Below are positions 9,970 through 20,949 of a stretch of DNA of 23,976 nt, piece by piece. Under the pieces are notes generated by a model that saw only the letters and a list, made by a program, of their open reading frames with translations, ran no database searches and was not told the DNA's origin. Positions within the stretch are counted from its first letter, which is position 1. The number at the start of each line of letters is the position of its first letter. Source of the DNA: Plantago elongata (lineage: Eukaryota > Streptophyta > Magnoliopsida > Lamiales > Plantaginaceae); NCBI GenBank assembly GCA_036897095.1, contig JAYMSP010002489.1, positions 1-23,976 of the forward strand, in the 5' to 3' direction. A program made the position numbers and the translations under genes.

Positions 9970-10350
9970 CTATTTCTGATATCCACCACCATACGCATTC
10001 TCGTCCTCGACGACTGTACCCGTGAGATAAGGCCTGGGGAAATCATCCGGTCCATAAACCTTCTCTGCCATCATCTTCTGCACATCGGCCTTCTTCAGAA
10101 TCGTGCGCTTGATCGGAGGACGGTTACGTCTCTGATCGCGAGGGAAGTACTTGATGTCGAAAACATGCTCGTTGAGTGACGTCGGAACAATGGCCTTGGC
10201 GGAGACGGTTGCGGGGCACTGGAGCCGGTACTCCGTCGCCTTAGGTACGGCTTCGAGGTACTCCGGACTGGAGGCGGGTCCGGTGATCTCCCACGGCTTC
10301 TTGATGTAGCGACGGAGCGATTGGACTAGGGATTTTGCAGTAGATGCCAT
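9970..10350 (-). CDS. Small mitochondrial protein, ESSS-type complex I subunit-like
   Basis: An intronless 126-residue ORF starts MASTAKSLVQSLRRYIKKPW and ends ENAYGGGYQK. The N-terminus is basic and Ser/Ala-rich with no acid residues for about 20 positions, compatible with a mitochondrial presequence or matrix-facing segment. A central PKATEYRLQCPAT and a basic DQRRNRPPIKRTILKK follow. I recall the same layout (KPWEITGP, EYL.AVPKATEYR, DQRRNRPPI, GGGYQ) in small plant proteins annotated as ESSS subunits of NADH:ubiquinone oxidoreductase, in the inner membrane; the name is from memory. I see no clear membrane span, so an accessory role or a different annotation is possible. The ATG is the only plausible start and follows a CT-rich leader (TTCTTCTTCTTCTCC). 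Site II elements upstream are typical of nuclear genes for respiratory proteins. Confidence 0.8.
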   Translation of the reverse strand: MASTAKSLVQSLRRYIKKPWEITGPASSPEYLEAVPKATEYRLQCPATVSAKAIVPTSLNEHVFDIKYFPRDQRRNRPPIKRTILKKADVQKMMAEKVYGPDDFPRPYLTGTVVEDENAYGGGYQK

Positions 10351-10569
10351 TGGAGAAGAAGAAGAAGAGAATTGGGGATTTTTTCTTTCGTTCTTCCCTG
10401 CTGTGATTTTTTTCGATGTGTAGAAGAAAAAGGACAGGTTAAAGCGTTGGATATTAGTTCGCGACTTGTGAGTGAGGTTTAATGAGAACTTGTTTAATTT
10501 AACTGCATTTATGACTTAATCCGGTCAAGGTCGTGTCAGTGGAGTGAAATCAACACATGTACTAAGTGT

Positions 10570-10695
10570 TGGGCTGTAGTCTGAACCCATGCATGATTTT
10601 GGGCCCTCTAGTGGCCCATCGGGCATGCCAGACTGATTCATCGTTGGTTTAGCCACTTAATAGCCCAAATCGAGAACTCACCGAATCACTGCCCA
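10570..10695 (-). promoter_or_regulatory. Cluster of site II (TGGGCY) elements in the promoter of the complex I-type gene
   Basis: Motifs in either orientation: TGGGCT 10570-10575, TGGGCC 10600-10605, GGCCCA 10613-10618, AGCCCA 10662-10667 and the weaker TGCCCA 10690-10695. They sit 220-345 bases upstream of the ATG. Site II elements are over-represented upstream of nuclear genes for mitochondrial and ribosomal proteins and are bound by TCP factors. GTGGCCCA at 10611-10618 also approaches the class II TCP consensus GTGGNCCC. Confidence 0.6.
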
Positions 10696-10759
10696 TTACA
10701 CACGTGCAATAAGGCAGAAACAATGGGGAAGGTGATTCCCCCTCCCGTAAAATTTTAAA

Positions 10760-13700
10760 TTTCTATTTTCATGTATTATATTTTCATGGAGTTAGAAACG
10801 TACTACCAACTAAATTTCACTTCGTTGGTTTTTAAATTTTGAACGTGTAATATGCGTAGTATTTTGCAAAGTGTCCCACTTTCTGTATATTAATTAATTA
10901 ACAGATTATGTTCAAGTCTTCAAGAAGATGGGAATATAATATATGGATCCTAAGTCCTAACAAATGAGCGCCCAACAAATGAGTATCAAATAAGTGTGTG
11001 GAATTAATTATCTCGTTAGGTCGTATGTGGGAAAATAACTCTATTAAAACCGCTTTAATTACAAATATAAAGTATTATATATGACTTTTACCTAAACTTG
11101 TTTGCTACTAGTAGTTGGTTAAATACTTCATATGATATAGGCATGATGAGCATTACCATATGTAATGTACAGAGATGTAGCAGTTTCTTGCTCTTGTGGT
11201 CCTAGCTAGTTTCAGCTGGAATTTGCCTTTGCCGTGGTGATGTATTGGGAATTTTTGAGTTAAATGTTTTTTCACTTATTACTTAACTCGGGATGTAAAA
11301 AATTACTGTGAAATGTATTTATGATACTAATTGGTTTTGACATTTTCTACTATTCTTTTGCATGTGTACCAAAAATGTTTAGATTTTTTAATCTCATTCA
11401 TATTCGATTGTGGACAAATTCTTTATTCAATTGGTTAAAACAATAATGTAAAAATTATGTGCGCGTCAATATAACTGTACCGGTACTGGATCGGATGGTA
11501 TCAATAATGTTCGAACTAGTAGACCGGAGTGGCCAGGCCGACTTGGTTCTTGATTAGTATTCCCACAAAACATACACTAGAAGTCTATAATACATGTGAT
11601 TGTTGATATAATTAAAAGCTAGGTAGCTAGATCCGTTTTACTGGCCGGAAGCAAAGATAGGCATGCAAGAAGATAACAAGAAGATAACAGATCAAACACA
11701 GAGAAGAAAACAGAATTGTCTTATCTTCACTCATTTACTGTTCATCTGCCTGCTATTCTGTTTCCATGCACTTAATGAGACGTAGTTCATCTCTTCGCCA
11801 ATGAAAATGACCTGTCCATAAGGCCAATTCAATAATGTAAAAATACACTGACCAAACTGATTAAATGCCAATATCATGCCAGTACCAATTCGATAATAGT
11901 AATAATGCATGTATTGTACATACATTGATACTACATTATACATACAGACATGCATACCAGGCAAAGTAAATTACTGGTACTGCAACTCTTACTGCTCGAT
12001 CTGAACCTGAATCTGTCTACACTTTACAATTTTACATACATCTAATTAATTTCTCTTGCTGCTTTTCATTTTCCTGTTCATTGGCATGCGTGGTATGTGG
12101 AAATCCATTTATGCAGAGGAAATTTTTTAAAATATATTGTATAGTGAGATACATTAGGTATTTTTTGTATATTTTATAATAATTATTTGTTTAGAAGATA
12201 TATTCTGGTCGTTTTTGTACTGTGATTTTGTGATTAATTACACATGCATGAGGTATCTCACACGTTCGACATAATGAATTTGTATTTTTTGAATTTCTCT
12301 TTCTTTTTTTGATTTTTCTTTTAAAATAATTTTCGAGATTGCATCAAGATATGACATGTGTCAAGCACTTGAGACACGTTCGACGTGTGAATTATCCCCG
12401 GCACATATAATAAATCACCAAATATGAGTAAAAAAATGACCGGAGTATAACTTCTGGACAAGTAGCCATTGCGAAGTATACGAAAAATACAAAGTCATTG
12501 TATCATATATAAAATGGATATATCTCACTCTACGGTGTATTTGAAATATTTTCCCCATATATATTATCCTGTTTTTCTGTTAGAGTTCGATTCTTGTCAA
12601 TTGCTAAAGCAACCTTCGAATTATAGACTCTTTGATAATTGATTAAAATGAATTTATAATCAATAAATGTTTTAAGTAAATAATTTTTACCGCTTGCCAA
12701 ACAAACACTTCTAGAGTTTAGTCGAAGCTTCTTAGCCATGTATAAGAAATTACCTCAAGCTCCATCTCAAGCATCCGGTAACAACTTTTCCAGCCACTAA
12801 AGCAAGTTACAACGCAAAAGCTTTTCATATCTAGAGGACCAAAATTATTAATTGGATATTACCATATACGTCTTTCATCATTATCAAAATTGCCCGCTAT
12901 ACTAATAACGAAATTCCTCAATTCATTTTTTTTATTTTTTGCATAGTATAGTAGTACTACTTCTTACATGCACACAAGTAATTATAATCTACCGTCAAGT
13001 AATAATTGCATAATTGATAATTCTACACAAATAATTATGGAAAATCACCCATTTCAGGTGATTCATAAATCTGCAACCTCTAAGGCTCTAATTAGTTGCA
13101 TATGCACTCTATACATTGGAGTATATTAATCATCATGAGTTCGAATAGTTGCATGGGTACTTTTTAAGTCAATCGTTCCACAATTTAATTATAAATTAAT
13201 TTTAGATTGGAAATATGAAAATTTCAATTGAATTTATATCTAATAAATTTTAAATGATTTAACTAAACATTTTATATTTTTAGCTTAAAATTGATTTTTA
13301 TCCAGTTAAGTTGGAGACGATTTACTAGAAAGTTAAATGTGGACTAATGAGCGAGACTGAGGTACATCTATACATTATATATTGAGTTTATTTTTATTTC
13401 AATATCCGACATATTTTCCGTGTAACACATGAAAAATTAAAAAGTAAAGAAATTACGTACATATACAACAAATAAATAAAGATGATGCAGAAAGTTGGAA
13501 AACAAAAAATGGAAGGTGTGTCAATTATTTTGTTTAAGATCAATCTGACATACATTAAACTTTATCACATGCAAACTTTAAGTACTACACACCCTGCACA
13601 ATATCACGCTTACTACAATTCAATCCTTCCTGCCCTTGTCTGCATGTCATCAATTGCCAACAAAATTTTAAAGAGAAAAGTGACCGGGAGAGCAAAGATA

Positions 13701-14150
13701 ATTTGTACTACTATACCTTATATATTGTCTTTTAAAAGCACCCCCTCTTCTTTTATAACTTACTCTACCTTATCATCATTTTTTATTCCTACGTGAATTA
13801 AATTAACTCACGCGGAACAATAATATCGTCCTTTTCAAAAAAGTTAGGATTTGTGCACCACGTTACATGTTTGTAAATTTTTTATTTTTAGTGAATGTAA
13901 AAGAGAAGAAGAAGATTCGTAACAAAGCAGTGGGCACGCTCTCTCTCTTGAAGAAGGAAAGGCTTGCAATTTTGAGAATTGGACTTAAGATTGCAATTTA
14001 GATGGATATTTGCAAGAAATTCAGAATTATGGGAGGTTGAATTAATAGGTCGGAAGACATTATATATCAACAAGGGAACATCGTAAATTAAATTAAAGAT
14101 GTATGAGTCAATCAAATAAAAACATATCATACGAATTGTACGCACACAAT
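10760..14150. other. Long AT-rich intergenic region, no supported gene
   Basis: I see no recognisable domain in any frame. ORFs of 77-104 codons (minus 11731-11964, plus 13482-13796) are AT-driven; the first has an acceptor-like TTATGGACAG before an 80-base open end, which is not enough to call an exon. A TATA-like TTATATATTG near 13718 is not followed by a gene I can identify. Confidence 0.5.
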
Positions 14151-14175
14151 ATCAAATAGTACCAAGTCGGTACCA

Positions 14176-14441
14176 TTAGGGTTCTAAACCATTGGATGGC
14201 ATATTGATCGACCGATGGATTTCTGAAGCTTGGAGGATAATCTTCAGGGCTTTGCAGCTGAATAAAACCAACAAGAATAGAAACAATACTTAATACTATA
14301 TATATCCAATTGTTTATTGTAGTTGTGTGAAATAATGTCACGTTATAGGCATTAGTAATTTGATTAATTAATTGATGAAAAAGATATGTACGTGGACTTG
14401 TAGACGAAGTGATGAACCGCCAATGCGCTGTAGAGCCTCAT
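14176..14441 (-). other. Possible two-exon short ORF, unrecognised
   Basis: On the minus strand an ATG at 14441 opens a frame to a donor (TCCAC|GTACAT, exon ending 14392); an acceptor (TTTTATTCAG|CTGC, exon from 14257) restores an open frame to TAA at 14178-14176, giving 43 codons starting MRLYSALAVHHFVYKS and ending NMPSNGLEP. A second frame across the same junction is open too. There is no homology I recognise, and either could be chance. Confidence 0.15.
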
Positions 14442-14965
14442 ATTTTGCTATCACGAATCTGGTATATGGACGTACGTCTGATCTAGTGCTTGAGGGTTTC
14501 AATCAGATTTAAAAGCAGAGTAGAATTCTTATTACTACTTCCTTATCCACTACTCAGTGGTATATGTAAGCATGTCACACTCCGTCAACCAATTTTGAAT
14601 TATATCATTTCATATGTTCCGACTTGTTCTCAACATATTATATTGAAACAAATTTAGAATGAAACAGAATGTTACGTGACTGTTTGGAATTCAAATTGTA
14701 TCCTAAATAATTCTTCTTGAATTCGATTATATTTCTAATACGGACAACAATTTAAAGTAAAATCATTAACTTCATTACTTCCATTTTTCTTTTTACACTA
14801 AATCTTTTTTATACTAGTTGTTGGAAACCTTACATATTATTCCATTTTGTTTCATTTTTCTTGAATTTTACCTGGAAACATACATATCCACAGAAGTGTG
14901 GGAAAATAGGGAGTAAAATTAATATTCAAGAATGTAAGTTTTGATTAAGACTTTTTCATATTGAT

Positions 14966-15860
14966 GGAGTGGCCATTTCTCAAATCGAATATTTTATATA
15001 TAAAAATTTAATTTTAATCAAAAAATACCAGTTAAATTATATCCCAATTCATCCCTAAATTTTACTATCGTAAACAAGAGTTTCTTTTTATTTTCCCTAA
15101 AAGGGACGTGACACTGAACCTCTGATAAAAAGTCCTGGTGTCTAGGATCTGGGGACCATTAATTTCTTCACAATAATGCAAAAATGGCAGACTACCTTTT
15201 CTTCAAATCTTCCAACTATATTCCGAGCTACACTTTTTTTTAGTTATTAATCATAATCATCTTCAATCACTGCCTTCTCATAATCTATTTCAAAATTATT
15301 TTGGAGGTCCATGCATGTTTCTAATATTTCCTTTTTCCTTACATAATTTGCTGTACATGTTATGTTATGTGATTTGAACACCAACACGATATGACGCAAA
15401 CCAATCTCTACTAGTGTACTCTTTTGTTCTTTCTTTCTTAACATAACCATGTGAACATATTTAGTTAGTGTATACATAACATATTTGACTTATAGTATAA
15501 TTAAAAATTGACTACATATATGTACAGTTCTAGCATGTAATTAATACCTCAGTTGGAGTCTGAGAGGGTATAATTAATAAAGAGTATGCGCCCTATTTTC
15601 AAAAACTAAAATAATCGTATATAATATTTTCGATCTCACCCTCTCAACCTCTAATAATTCAATGTATAATTTGATGCCCTAAACTTAAAATTCTGAACCT
15701 CTCATGTGAAAGTTTACTTTTATTTGCATATTTCTAAATTGAAAGTGATTGCAAATAAATCAAAGGGACTGATTGGTATAGAATTTGAGTGGACTTTTTC
15801 AATTAACATTGAATTTTTTGTATACAAAATATTCGATTTGAGTGGGGTGAAGGCCACTCC
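14966..15860. repeat. Long diverged inverted repeat, candidate terminal-inverted-repeat element
   Basis: GGAGTGGCC at 14966 is mirrored by GGCCACTCC ending at 15860. Inward, both arms read CAAATCGAATATTTT (14981 on plus; the reverse complement 15826-15840 on the other side) and stay alignable, with gaps, for about 110 bases, including CCAATTCATCCC against CCAATCAGTCCC. Span 895 bp. It may be one non-autonomous DNA transposon or two copies of a repeat in opposite orientation. The flanks share only GAT, so the target-site duplication is not convincing. A 76-codon ORF inside (minus 15247-15477) is charged but unrecognised. Confidence 0.55.
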
Positions 15861-16810
15861 GATGGTATAACGAACAATTCCTTAATTTTCCATCTAAAAT
15901 ATGTCTCAATATTTTATTCAACTCATCAAGTTAAGGTAATGCATTTTAAAGTTTATTGGAATTTGAGGTGTTTTTATATTAAGAAAAGTCGCTAACTCTC
16001 TCTCGAGCTGCATAAGTAAGTGTTTTAAAAGCCTTTTATGTGATCGTACAAATTACAATTGAACAATATACTACTACTCCACAATTCCAATAACTCAAAA
16101 TGTAAGAGAGTAATTACTTCTAGAAATTTCCGCTAACCTAACTCATTTTATAGGCTCATAACTAACTAACTAAACTGATTCAAATTATTTTTATGATTTA
16201 ATACTACACATATTTTATAGCTACAACAAGAGAGGTACAACTTTTATGAAAGAATAAAGAGACAAGATTAAAATAATATATCTAACTATAAACATTATAT
16301 ATTCAAACTAATAAAAATCATGATACATGTATAATATACGGATATTGTATATCCCTCCGCTCCACGTCATTTGTTCAGTTTTATATTTCTTTCACAAATT
16401 TTTATTATATAGTTCAATAAAAAATATTATCACTACCGTTTCAGATTAGTTCGCAAACAAAATTCAACATGTTTTAATCAGTAGGTAATTATATGATGTT
16501 GATATATTTAATATATTAAATGAATGGATACACCAAAGTACGTGCGTATCTTCAATTAGAAATTAATTAATCCTGAAATTAAAGCCTATGAAACAGATGA
16601 GGCATGTCAACTCCAAATTATATTCGCCATTAATTATGAAAGAAAAAAAGACAAGCTTTTTCACAATAGTAGTATTTTGCCACATTAATATATGATCATC
16701 CTGTTTAAGCAATGTCAAATTAAGATTAAACATCCTAAGAAAATGTCTCTATAGATGAACGTGCCGTGGAAATTGTGTGCTACAGCAGAGATTCTGGTAG
16801 GCTGCCTAAA
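15861..16810. other. Intergenic AT-rich DNA
   Basis: No gene, RNA or strong repeat seen. Sequence is rich in TAATTA and AATATA words. Confidence 0.5.
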
Positions 16811-16904
16811 ATCTGCTCCACTTGGGAAGAACTATATAGCTAATCATTTGATGATGCCTTCCAAAAGGCACATGTCTTAGATTATTCTTCCCAAAATAGC
16901 AGAT
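16811..16904. ncRNA. Foldback hairpin, candidate MIR precursor
   Basis: Bases 16811-16817 pair with 16898-16904 (7 bp), and 16822-16831 (TTGGGAAGAA) pair with 16885-16894 (TTCTTCCCAA, 10 bp); a 4x3 internal loop separates them. Inner helices are TAATC/GATTA (16841-16845 with 16880-16884) and TGCCTT/AAGGCA (16855-16860 with 16865-16870) closed by a CCAA tetraloop. The arms could release a 21-nt duplex from either strand, but a 9-base bulge below the inner helix is less typical. It matches no conserved miRNA I remember. A small degraded foldback transposon is the alternative. Confidence 0.3.
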
Positions 16905-17317
16905 CAAACTCATACAAAGAAATTTTATCACGGCTACATTAATTTCTCCAGTCAAATTTTCCATCTACCAGATGATCATCAACATGACTCCAATGCATCA
17001 TGTTGTACAAATCTCTTTCTTGAATTCCGAAAACAAAAAATAGAAATAGTGCAAATGGTAGCTTAAAGCCAAAATAATTAGCTGGTCCCTCACCAAAGTG
17101 CTACATCAATGGTGACATTTCTTGAACTAGCTAGCTAGCTCAAGTCCACTAGTTTTAATGCCCAATGCATATGCACTGTAAAATTAGTTAGTCTTCAAGT
17201 TGAGTTTTATCTGCCATATATCATCATTAATGTGTCTTAACTCGGTGGTAATTAATCTCTCCGATTCAATTCGTATTCAAGAAATTCCTCTCGACGCACG
17301 CCTAATCTGTATATGGC

Positions 17318-17374
17318 ACGTATGTACGTATGTACGTACGTACGTACGTACGTACATACGTACGTACGTACGTG
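17318..17374. repeat. (ACGT)n self-complementary microsatellite
   Basis: TACG/ACGT tetramers run almost without interruption for 57 bases, with ATG or CAT variants at three points. The unit is its own reverse complement, so the tract can fold on itself and reads the same on both strands. It lies about 1.2 kb upstream of the TCP start codon. Confidence 0.9.
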
Positions 17375-17970
17375 TGTTTAGACGATCGATGGGATTAGTT
17401 AGTTGATTATAACTTATAAGTTGATTAATGATGTTGTAGTAGGTAGTTACTCATAAGAGTGCAAAAAATGGAGAAGTTGCTATCTTGGTGATAAATAGCA
17501 TCAACATCTTCCATGAAGTGAACTCTAGGCGTGCATCTGTCAAGGCCATGTGATAAGAATTCATCCATAATGCCTTTTGTAGTTGTCGATAAAGCATTAC
17601 GCCAACTTTTTGTAAATGTGCGAGATAATAAAATGGTCCCATTATATATGAAAAGATTTATGTAATTTCTAGTTTAGGAAGAAAAGAAATCTTATATACT
17701 TACTAGCTAATAGGTACAACACATTACTATAGTCTTGTAACAGTGACACAATGTTAATGCAATATGAATCGATCAATTCAAGACCACGACGTTTATTAAG
17801 CGTGAACGAAGAGTTTTGATTACATATTGACTAGCATTTACATATATACTACATACATTTATCTGTACTCAGATGCCTGCTGTGTATGTGGCTCTCTCTA
17901 CACCATTCTTTCCATTTCCATGGTCGGTCCAACACCGGCATCTTCTTTTCTCCCTATCACAATCCATCTT
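17375..17970. other. Upstream region of the TCP gene, no separate gene called
   Basis: A minus-strand stretch at about 17410-17650 is open in two overlapping frames; one reads like ordinary protein (TKGIMDEFLSHGLDRCTPRV) but has no start, no family I recognise and no convincing splice sites. It may be a decayed exon or chance. Confidence 0.3.
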
Positions 17971-17973
17971 GTT

Positions 17974-17984
17974 GTATAAGTATA
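17974..17984 (+). promoter_or_regulatory. Probable TATA box of the TCP gene
   Basis: TGTATAAGTAT lies about 30 bases before a C/T-rich stretch (TTTTCACTGAGTTTCC) suited to a transcription start near 18005-18010. This leaves a spliced leader of about 300 bases before the TCP ATG. Start site not provable from sequence. Confidence 0.4.
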
Positions 17985-18190
17985 TGTTCTTGCTCATTTT
18001 CACTGAGTTTCCTCTTTGAAACCATTACATATCTTTGCTAACTAGCTACCTGGTCAGTTTCTCAATCAACAAAGGTTAGCTCATTTACAAGTTACGTCTC
18101 TTTTCGACTAAAACAGTACTCATAATTGAGTCTCCTGCTTCACTATCTGCAAGAAACTTGTTGTAGCTAGCTGAGCTGCAACTTAGTTGT

Positions 18191-18485
18191 GTAAGTGATT
18201 CTTGTTCTTATTGTTATGTCATATGTTTTCTTTTCTTGGAAAACTATGTTCTTAGCTAGCTCACATGAAGTCATCATGTTTAAGATTTCTATTATGTGGA
18301 GTAGATGTAGTAGTACAAATTTAGCTCAAATTTTCACATTTCTAGATAACTTCTTGTCTCTAATTTTGATCAATATGTTCAGAATTTGGTTGTGGTAATA
18401 TGGTCTCATTAATTGCACATACTCTTATGTGAAAATCATGTTTTTCCTTTTGTTTTAAATCCTTTCATACTCCTTTCCGTCACAG
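18191..18485 (+). other. 5'-UTR intron of the TCP gene
   Basis: A consensus donor (TTGT|GTAAGT at 18191) and acceptor (pyrimidine-rich TTTCCGTCACAG|TTGAAG, ending 18485) bound a 295-bp T-rich segment. The stretch after it is purine-richer and leads straight into the TCP coding region. The 67-codon ORF inside the intron is therefore discounted. Confidence 0.6.
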
Positions 18486-18582
18486 TTGAAGTCAAGAGGA
18501 AAGTTCTTCAGAAGGGAATTTCAAGAATTTGCCAAGAGCTTCGGTTTTGGTATTCGAAGAACAAGCATTATACCGGCGAAGA

Positions 18583-18603
18583 ATGATCAGTAGTAGAAGA
18601 TGA
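18583..18603 (+). promoter_or_regulatory. uORF overlapping the TCP start codon
   Basis: ATG at 18583 opens a six-codon peptide, Met-Ile-Ser-Ser-Arg-Arg, and its TGA (18601-18603) overlaps the main ATG (18600-18602) as ATGA. Ribosomes using the uORF would end exactly at the main start; a second in-frame ATG at 18603 immediately follows. Effect on translation is inference. Confidence 0.55.
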
Positions 18604-19637
18604 TGCCAAGAGATGAATCACAGTTCACCACAAAGCAAGAAATCAACACAGTAGAAGGTGCCAAACTCCCCAAAGGCTCAACAGGTTCCACAACAACATC
18701 TTGGTCCAGGCTAAAGGATCCACGGATAGTCCGTGTGTCTCGTGCGTTTGGAGGCAAGGACAGGCACAGCAAGGTATGCACCGTGAGAGGCCTAAGAGAC
18801 CGTCGTGTAAGGCTATCAGTCCCGACAGCGATACAATTGTACGATCTCCAAGACCGATTAGGCCTAAACCAGCCAAGCAAAGTTGTGGATTGGTTGCTTA
18901 ATGCAGCAAAACATGAAATCGACGAATTGCCACCACTCCAAATTCCACAAGGGAGCTTGATGAGTCAAAGTTTGCAACCGTACTTGGATGCTCAATCAGC
19001 CAAGCAAGGGCTTAAGATCAGCGACACCGTCAACTGGACGAACGATCCATTCAAGTTGCAGGCCAGATCAAATGATACTTGGGGGAAATCTAAAGATTTG
19101 TTTTCAGGAGAGACAAGTGATCATAGAGAGGAAAATTGGGCAAGAAGTCAACAAGAGTTTCAAGAAAATCAAGGTGCATATAATTTTTCTTCCAACAATT
19201 TTCTCTCTAGGCAAAACCATTCCAATTCAATACCAAATCTACTAAGTAGTAGTAACATCCCATACAATTCATTTGTTAGATGGGATCCATCAAACCTAAC
19301 CCTTTCTCATCACCCTCCAAGAAGCCATGGACTAATGGTTCAACACGATCAAGATTCGCCGAATTTTAGCCTTGTGCCATTGCAACAAACCATTTCTTCA
19401 GGATCCCATCCGGTTCTTGTTTATCAACCCGGAATTAGTACACAATCTTATTTCCCTTCCCAAATTGCACCGACCGATTCAGATTTCACACAGAAGCAAA
19501 TGCATTTTACATCATCAAACTCTCCAATTACTTCCCATGCTGACTCCACTAGCCAGTCAGTTCGGCCATTCCATTTCAGCATGACGGCTGATCTTCTCCC
19601 AAGGAACGACGATAAAGACAATGACTTCCACAATTGA
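18600..19637 (+). CDS. TCP5-like: TCP transcription factor, CIN class, TCP5/13/17-like
   Basis: A 345-residue intronless ORF. Residues about 40-110 form a TCP domain: a lead-in [20 protein letters not shown], basic region ([13 protein letters not shown]), helix I ([14 protein letters not shown]), loop and helix II ([17 protein letters not shown]), then PPL. The class II signature and the [16 protein letters not shown] and LPPLQ.P flanks match what I know of the TCP5/TCP13/TCP17 clade. These nuclear factors bind GTGGNCCC-type sites and restrain cell proliferation at leaf and petal margins. The C-terminal two thirds are Ser/Asn/Gln-rich without further domains. No miR319 target-like sequence is present, as expected for this clade and unlike TCP2/3/4/10/24. 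Met1 and Met2 are adjacent; either could be used. The gene has a leader intron and a uORF overlapping the start. Confidence 0.95.
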   Translation: MMPRDESQFTTKQEINTVEGAKLPKGSTGSTTTSWSRLKDPRIVRVSRAFGGKDRHSKVCTVRGLRDRRVRLSVPTAIQLYDLQDRLGLNQPSKVVDWLLNAAKHEIDELPPLQIPQGSLMSQSLQPYLDAQSAKQGLKISDTVNWTNDPFKLQARSNDTWGKSKDLFSGETSDHREENWARSQQEFQENQGAYNFSSNNFLSRQNHSNSIPNLLSSSNIPYNSFVRWDPSNLTLSHHPPRSHGLMVQHDQDSPNFSLVPLQQTISSGSHPVLVYQPGISTQSYFPSQIAPTDSDFTQKQMHFTSSNSPITSHADSTSQSVRPFHFSMTADLLPRNDDKDNDFHN

Positions 19638-20410
19638 TCCGTGCATTGGCCTCTAAGGCGAAATGATACCGGACATGCTTACTTACTGTATCTCCAAGAA
19701 AGAATTAAGTCTATGGATCAACATTGTGATTTCATGTTGGATAAATTATTGAACTGCTATCTACGTACATATAGAAGACTGTTCCGGTCCTGGCGATTAC
19801 GTAATCTGGTACGTAAGTATGATGCAGTTTTACATTTATGTTGAAAAATCTAATTTTTGTTAGTCTGGTTTGATGTTACTACTATATATCAATTTCTCAT
19901 GCTACCTTGAGATTGTTAGTGAGAAATATTAGTGTGTGCTTGTGTAATATGTCTAGTACTATATACACAAGATATATATATATATATAGTACCATGTTTT
20001 TTGTACTGAATTGAATCAATTGATATAGTGTTTTCTGAAAACTTGTTTATGATCAGTTATACAAGACATGAATATGTCATATGTACCTGAGCTTGACATG
20101 CATTCTCTGGTCCTTGATATATGTATAATTAAGTTGTTGTTATTGAATTATAACAGAACCCTAGAGTATTGTCTGGATATAGCATGTCATGTACTAATCC
20201 AATCCTTATATACATAAGTATTTAACCAATTTCCAAATTGTGCCTGTGATAATTTATTACTGAACCTGCAGTTAATAAGTTCTGCCTAAACCAGTAAAGT
20301 GTTTCTTCATGAAGTTTCCCCAATATTGTTGCAGGTAAAGGGACACAAACCTGTAGCTAGGTTAGCATTTAGCTTATAAATGGTCCCAGTATTTTGCATT
20401 ATATATGATT
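19638..20410 (+). other. 3' untranslated and downstream region of the TCP gene, possible 3'-UTR intron
   Basis: A donor (GGTAC|GTAAGT at 19813) and acceptor (CAATATTGTTGCAG ending 20334) could bound a 522-bp 3'-UTR intron. Both sites are good, but the donor lies more than 170 bases past the stop, which would expose the message to nonsense-mediated decay, so I hold this weakly. An (AT)n run occurs at 19972-19988. Confidence 0.3.
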
Positions 20411-20949
20411 CCATTTGCTTGATTATATATACACACAGAAGTAAGGATATCCCATCAAGCTAAATTAAGCTATTTGTGTCTGAGTATTGAATGTTACACA
20501 TGTTGAATAATCCAAACTTACATGTTGTTGGTACTGGGATATATGTCATATGTGACTTGACATTTCTACTTGTTCTAGAATGGATCAGTATTTCCGTGCA
20601 GAAATTCTGAGAATATAGTTATAGGAAGTTATATTTTTATATTCACCTGTAGTGAAGTACAAACTTGCTATGAGGAAAGAATATAGTATATTGTTTGTGA
20701 AAATACATGTATTAGAGATATACTACTTGAGATATATTAGAGATATACTACTTTATAGATATTATTAAATTTAATGATAATGTCAACTTAATATGATGTA
20801 GGGCATAGTTATATAACTTATAACCCCTCCAGCTTAATTAATGGTAATTAATATACATTTACTTAAGTTCAACCAAGCATCATGGACCGTTTTCCGCAAA
20901 TCTTGTTTAATGGTTAAAGGATATTCTTCAAAGTCTTATGTGATCTTCA
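20411..20949. other. Intergenic AT-rich DNA
   Basis: No gene seen. A short direct repeat, ATTAGAGATATACTACTT, occurs at 20711 and 20736 (period 25). Confidence 0.5.

Noticed and set aside
11731..11964. Terminal exon of a minus-strand gene
   Set aside because: An acceptor-like TATGGACAG precedes a short open end, but no partner exon was found upstream.
17121..17144. 24-base near-palindrome CTTGAACTAGCTAGCTAGCT...
   Set aside because: It is built from AGCT-type short repeats common in this AT-rich DNA and has no loop for a hairpin RNA.
17410..17650. Minus-strand coding exon upstream of the TCP gene
   Set aside because: Two frames are open at once, there is no start or secure splice site, and no family is recognised.
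18195..18398. 67-codon ORF before the TCP gene
   Set aside because: It lies inside the inferred 5'-UTR intron and has no domain.
18587..18901. Several ORFs on both strands overlapping the TCP domain
   Set aside because: They are shadows of the GC-richer TCP coding region in other frames.
19580..19620. Target site for the candidate hairpin RNA in the TCP coding sequence
   Set aside because: CTTCTCCCAAGGAAC shares only scattered identity with the complement of the 5' arm, well below plant miRNA pairing rules.
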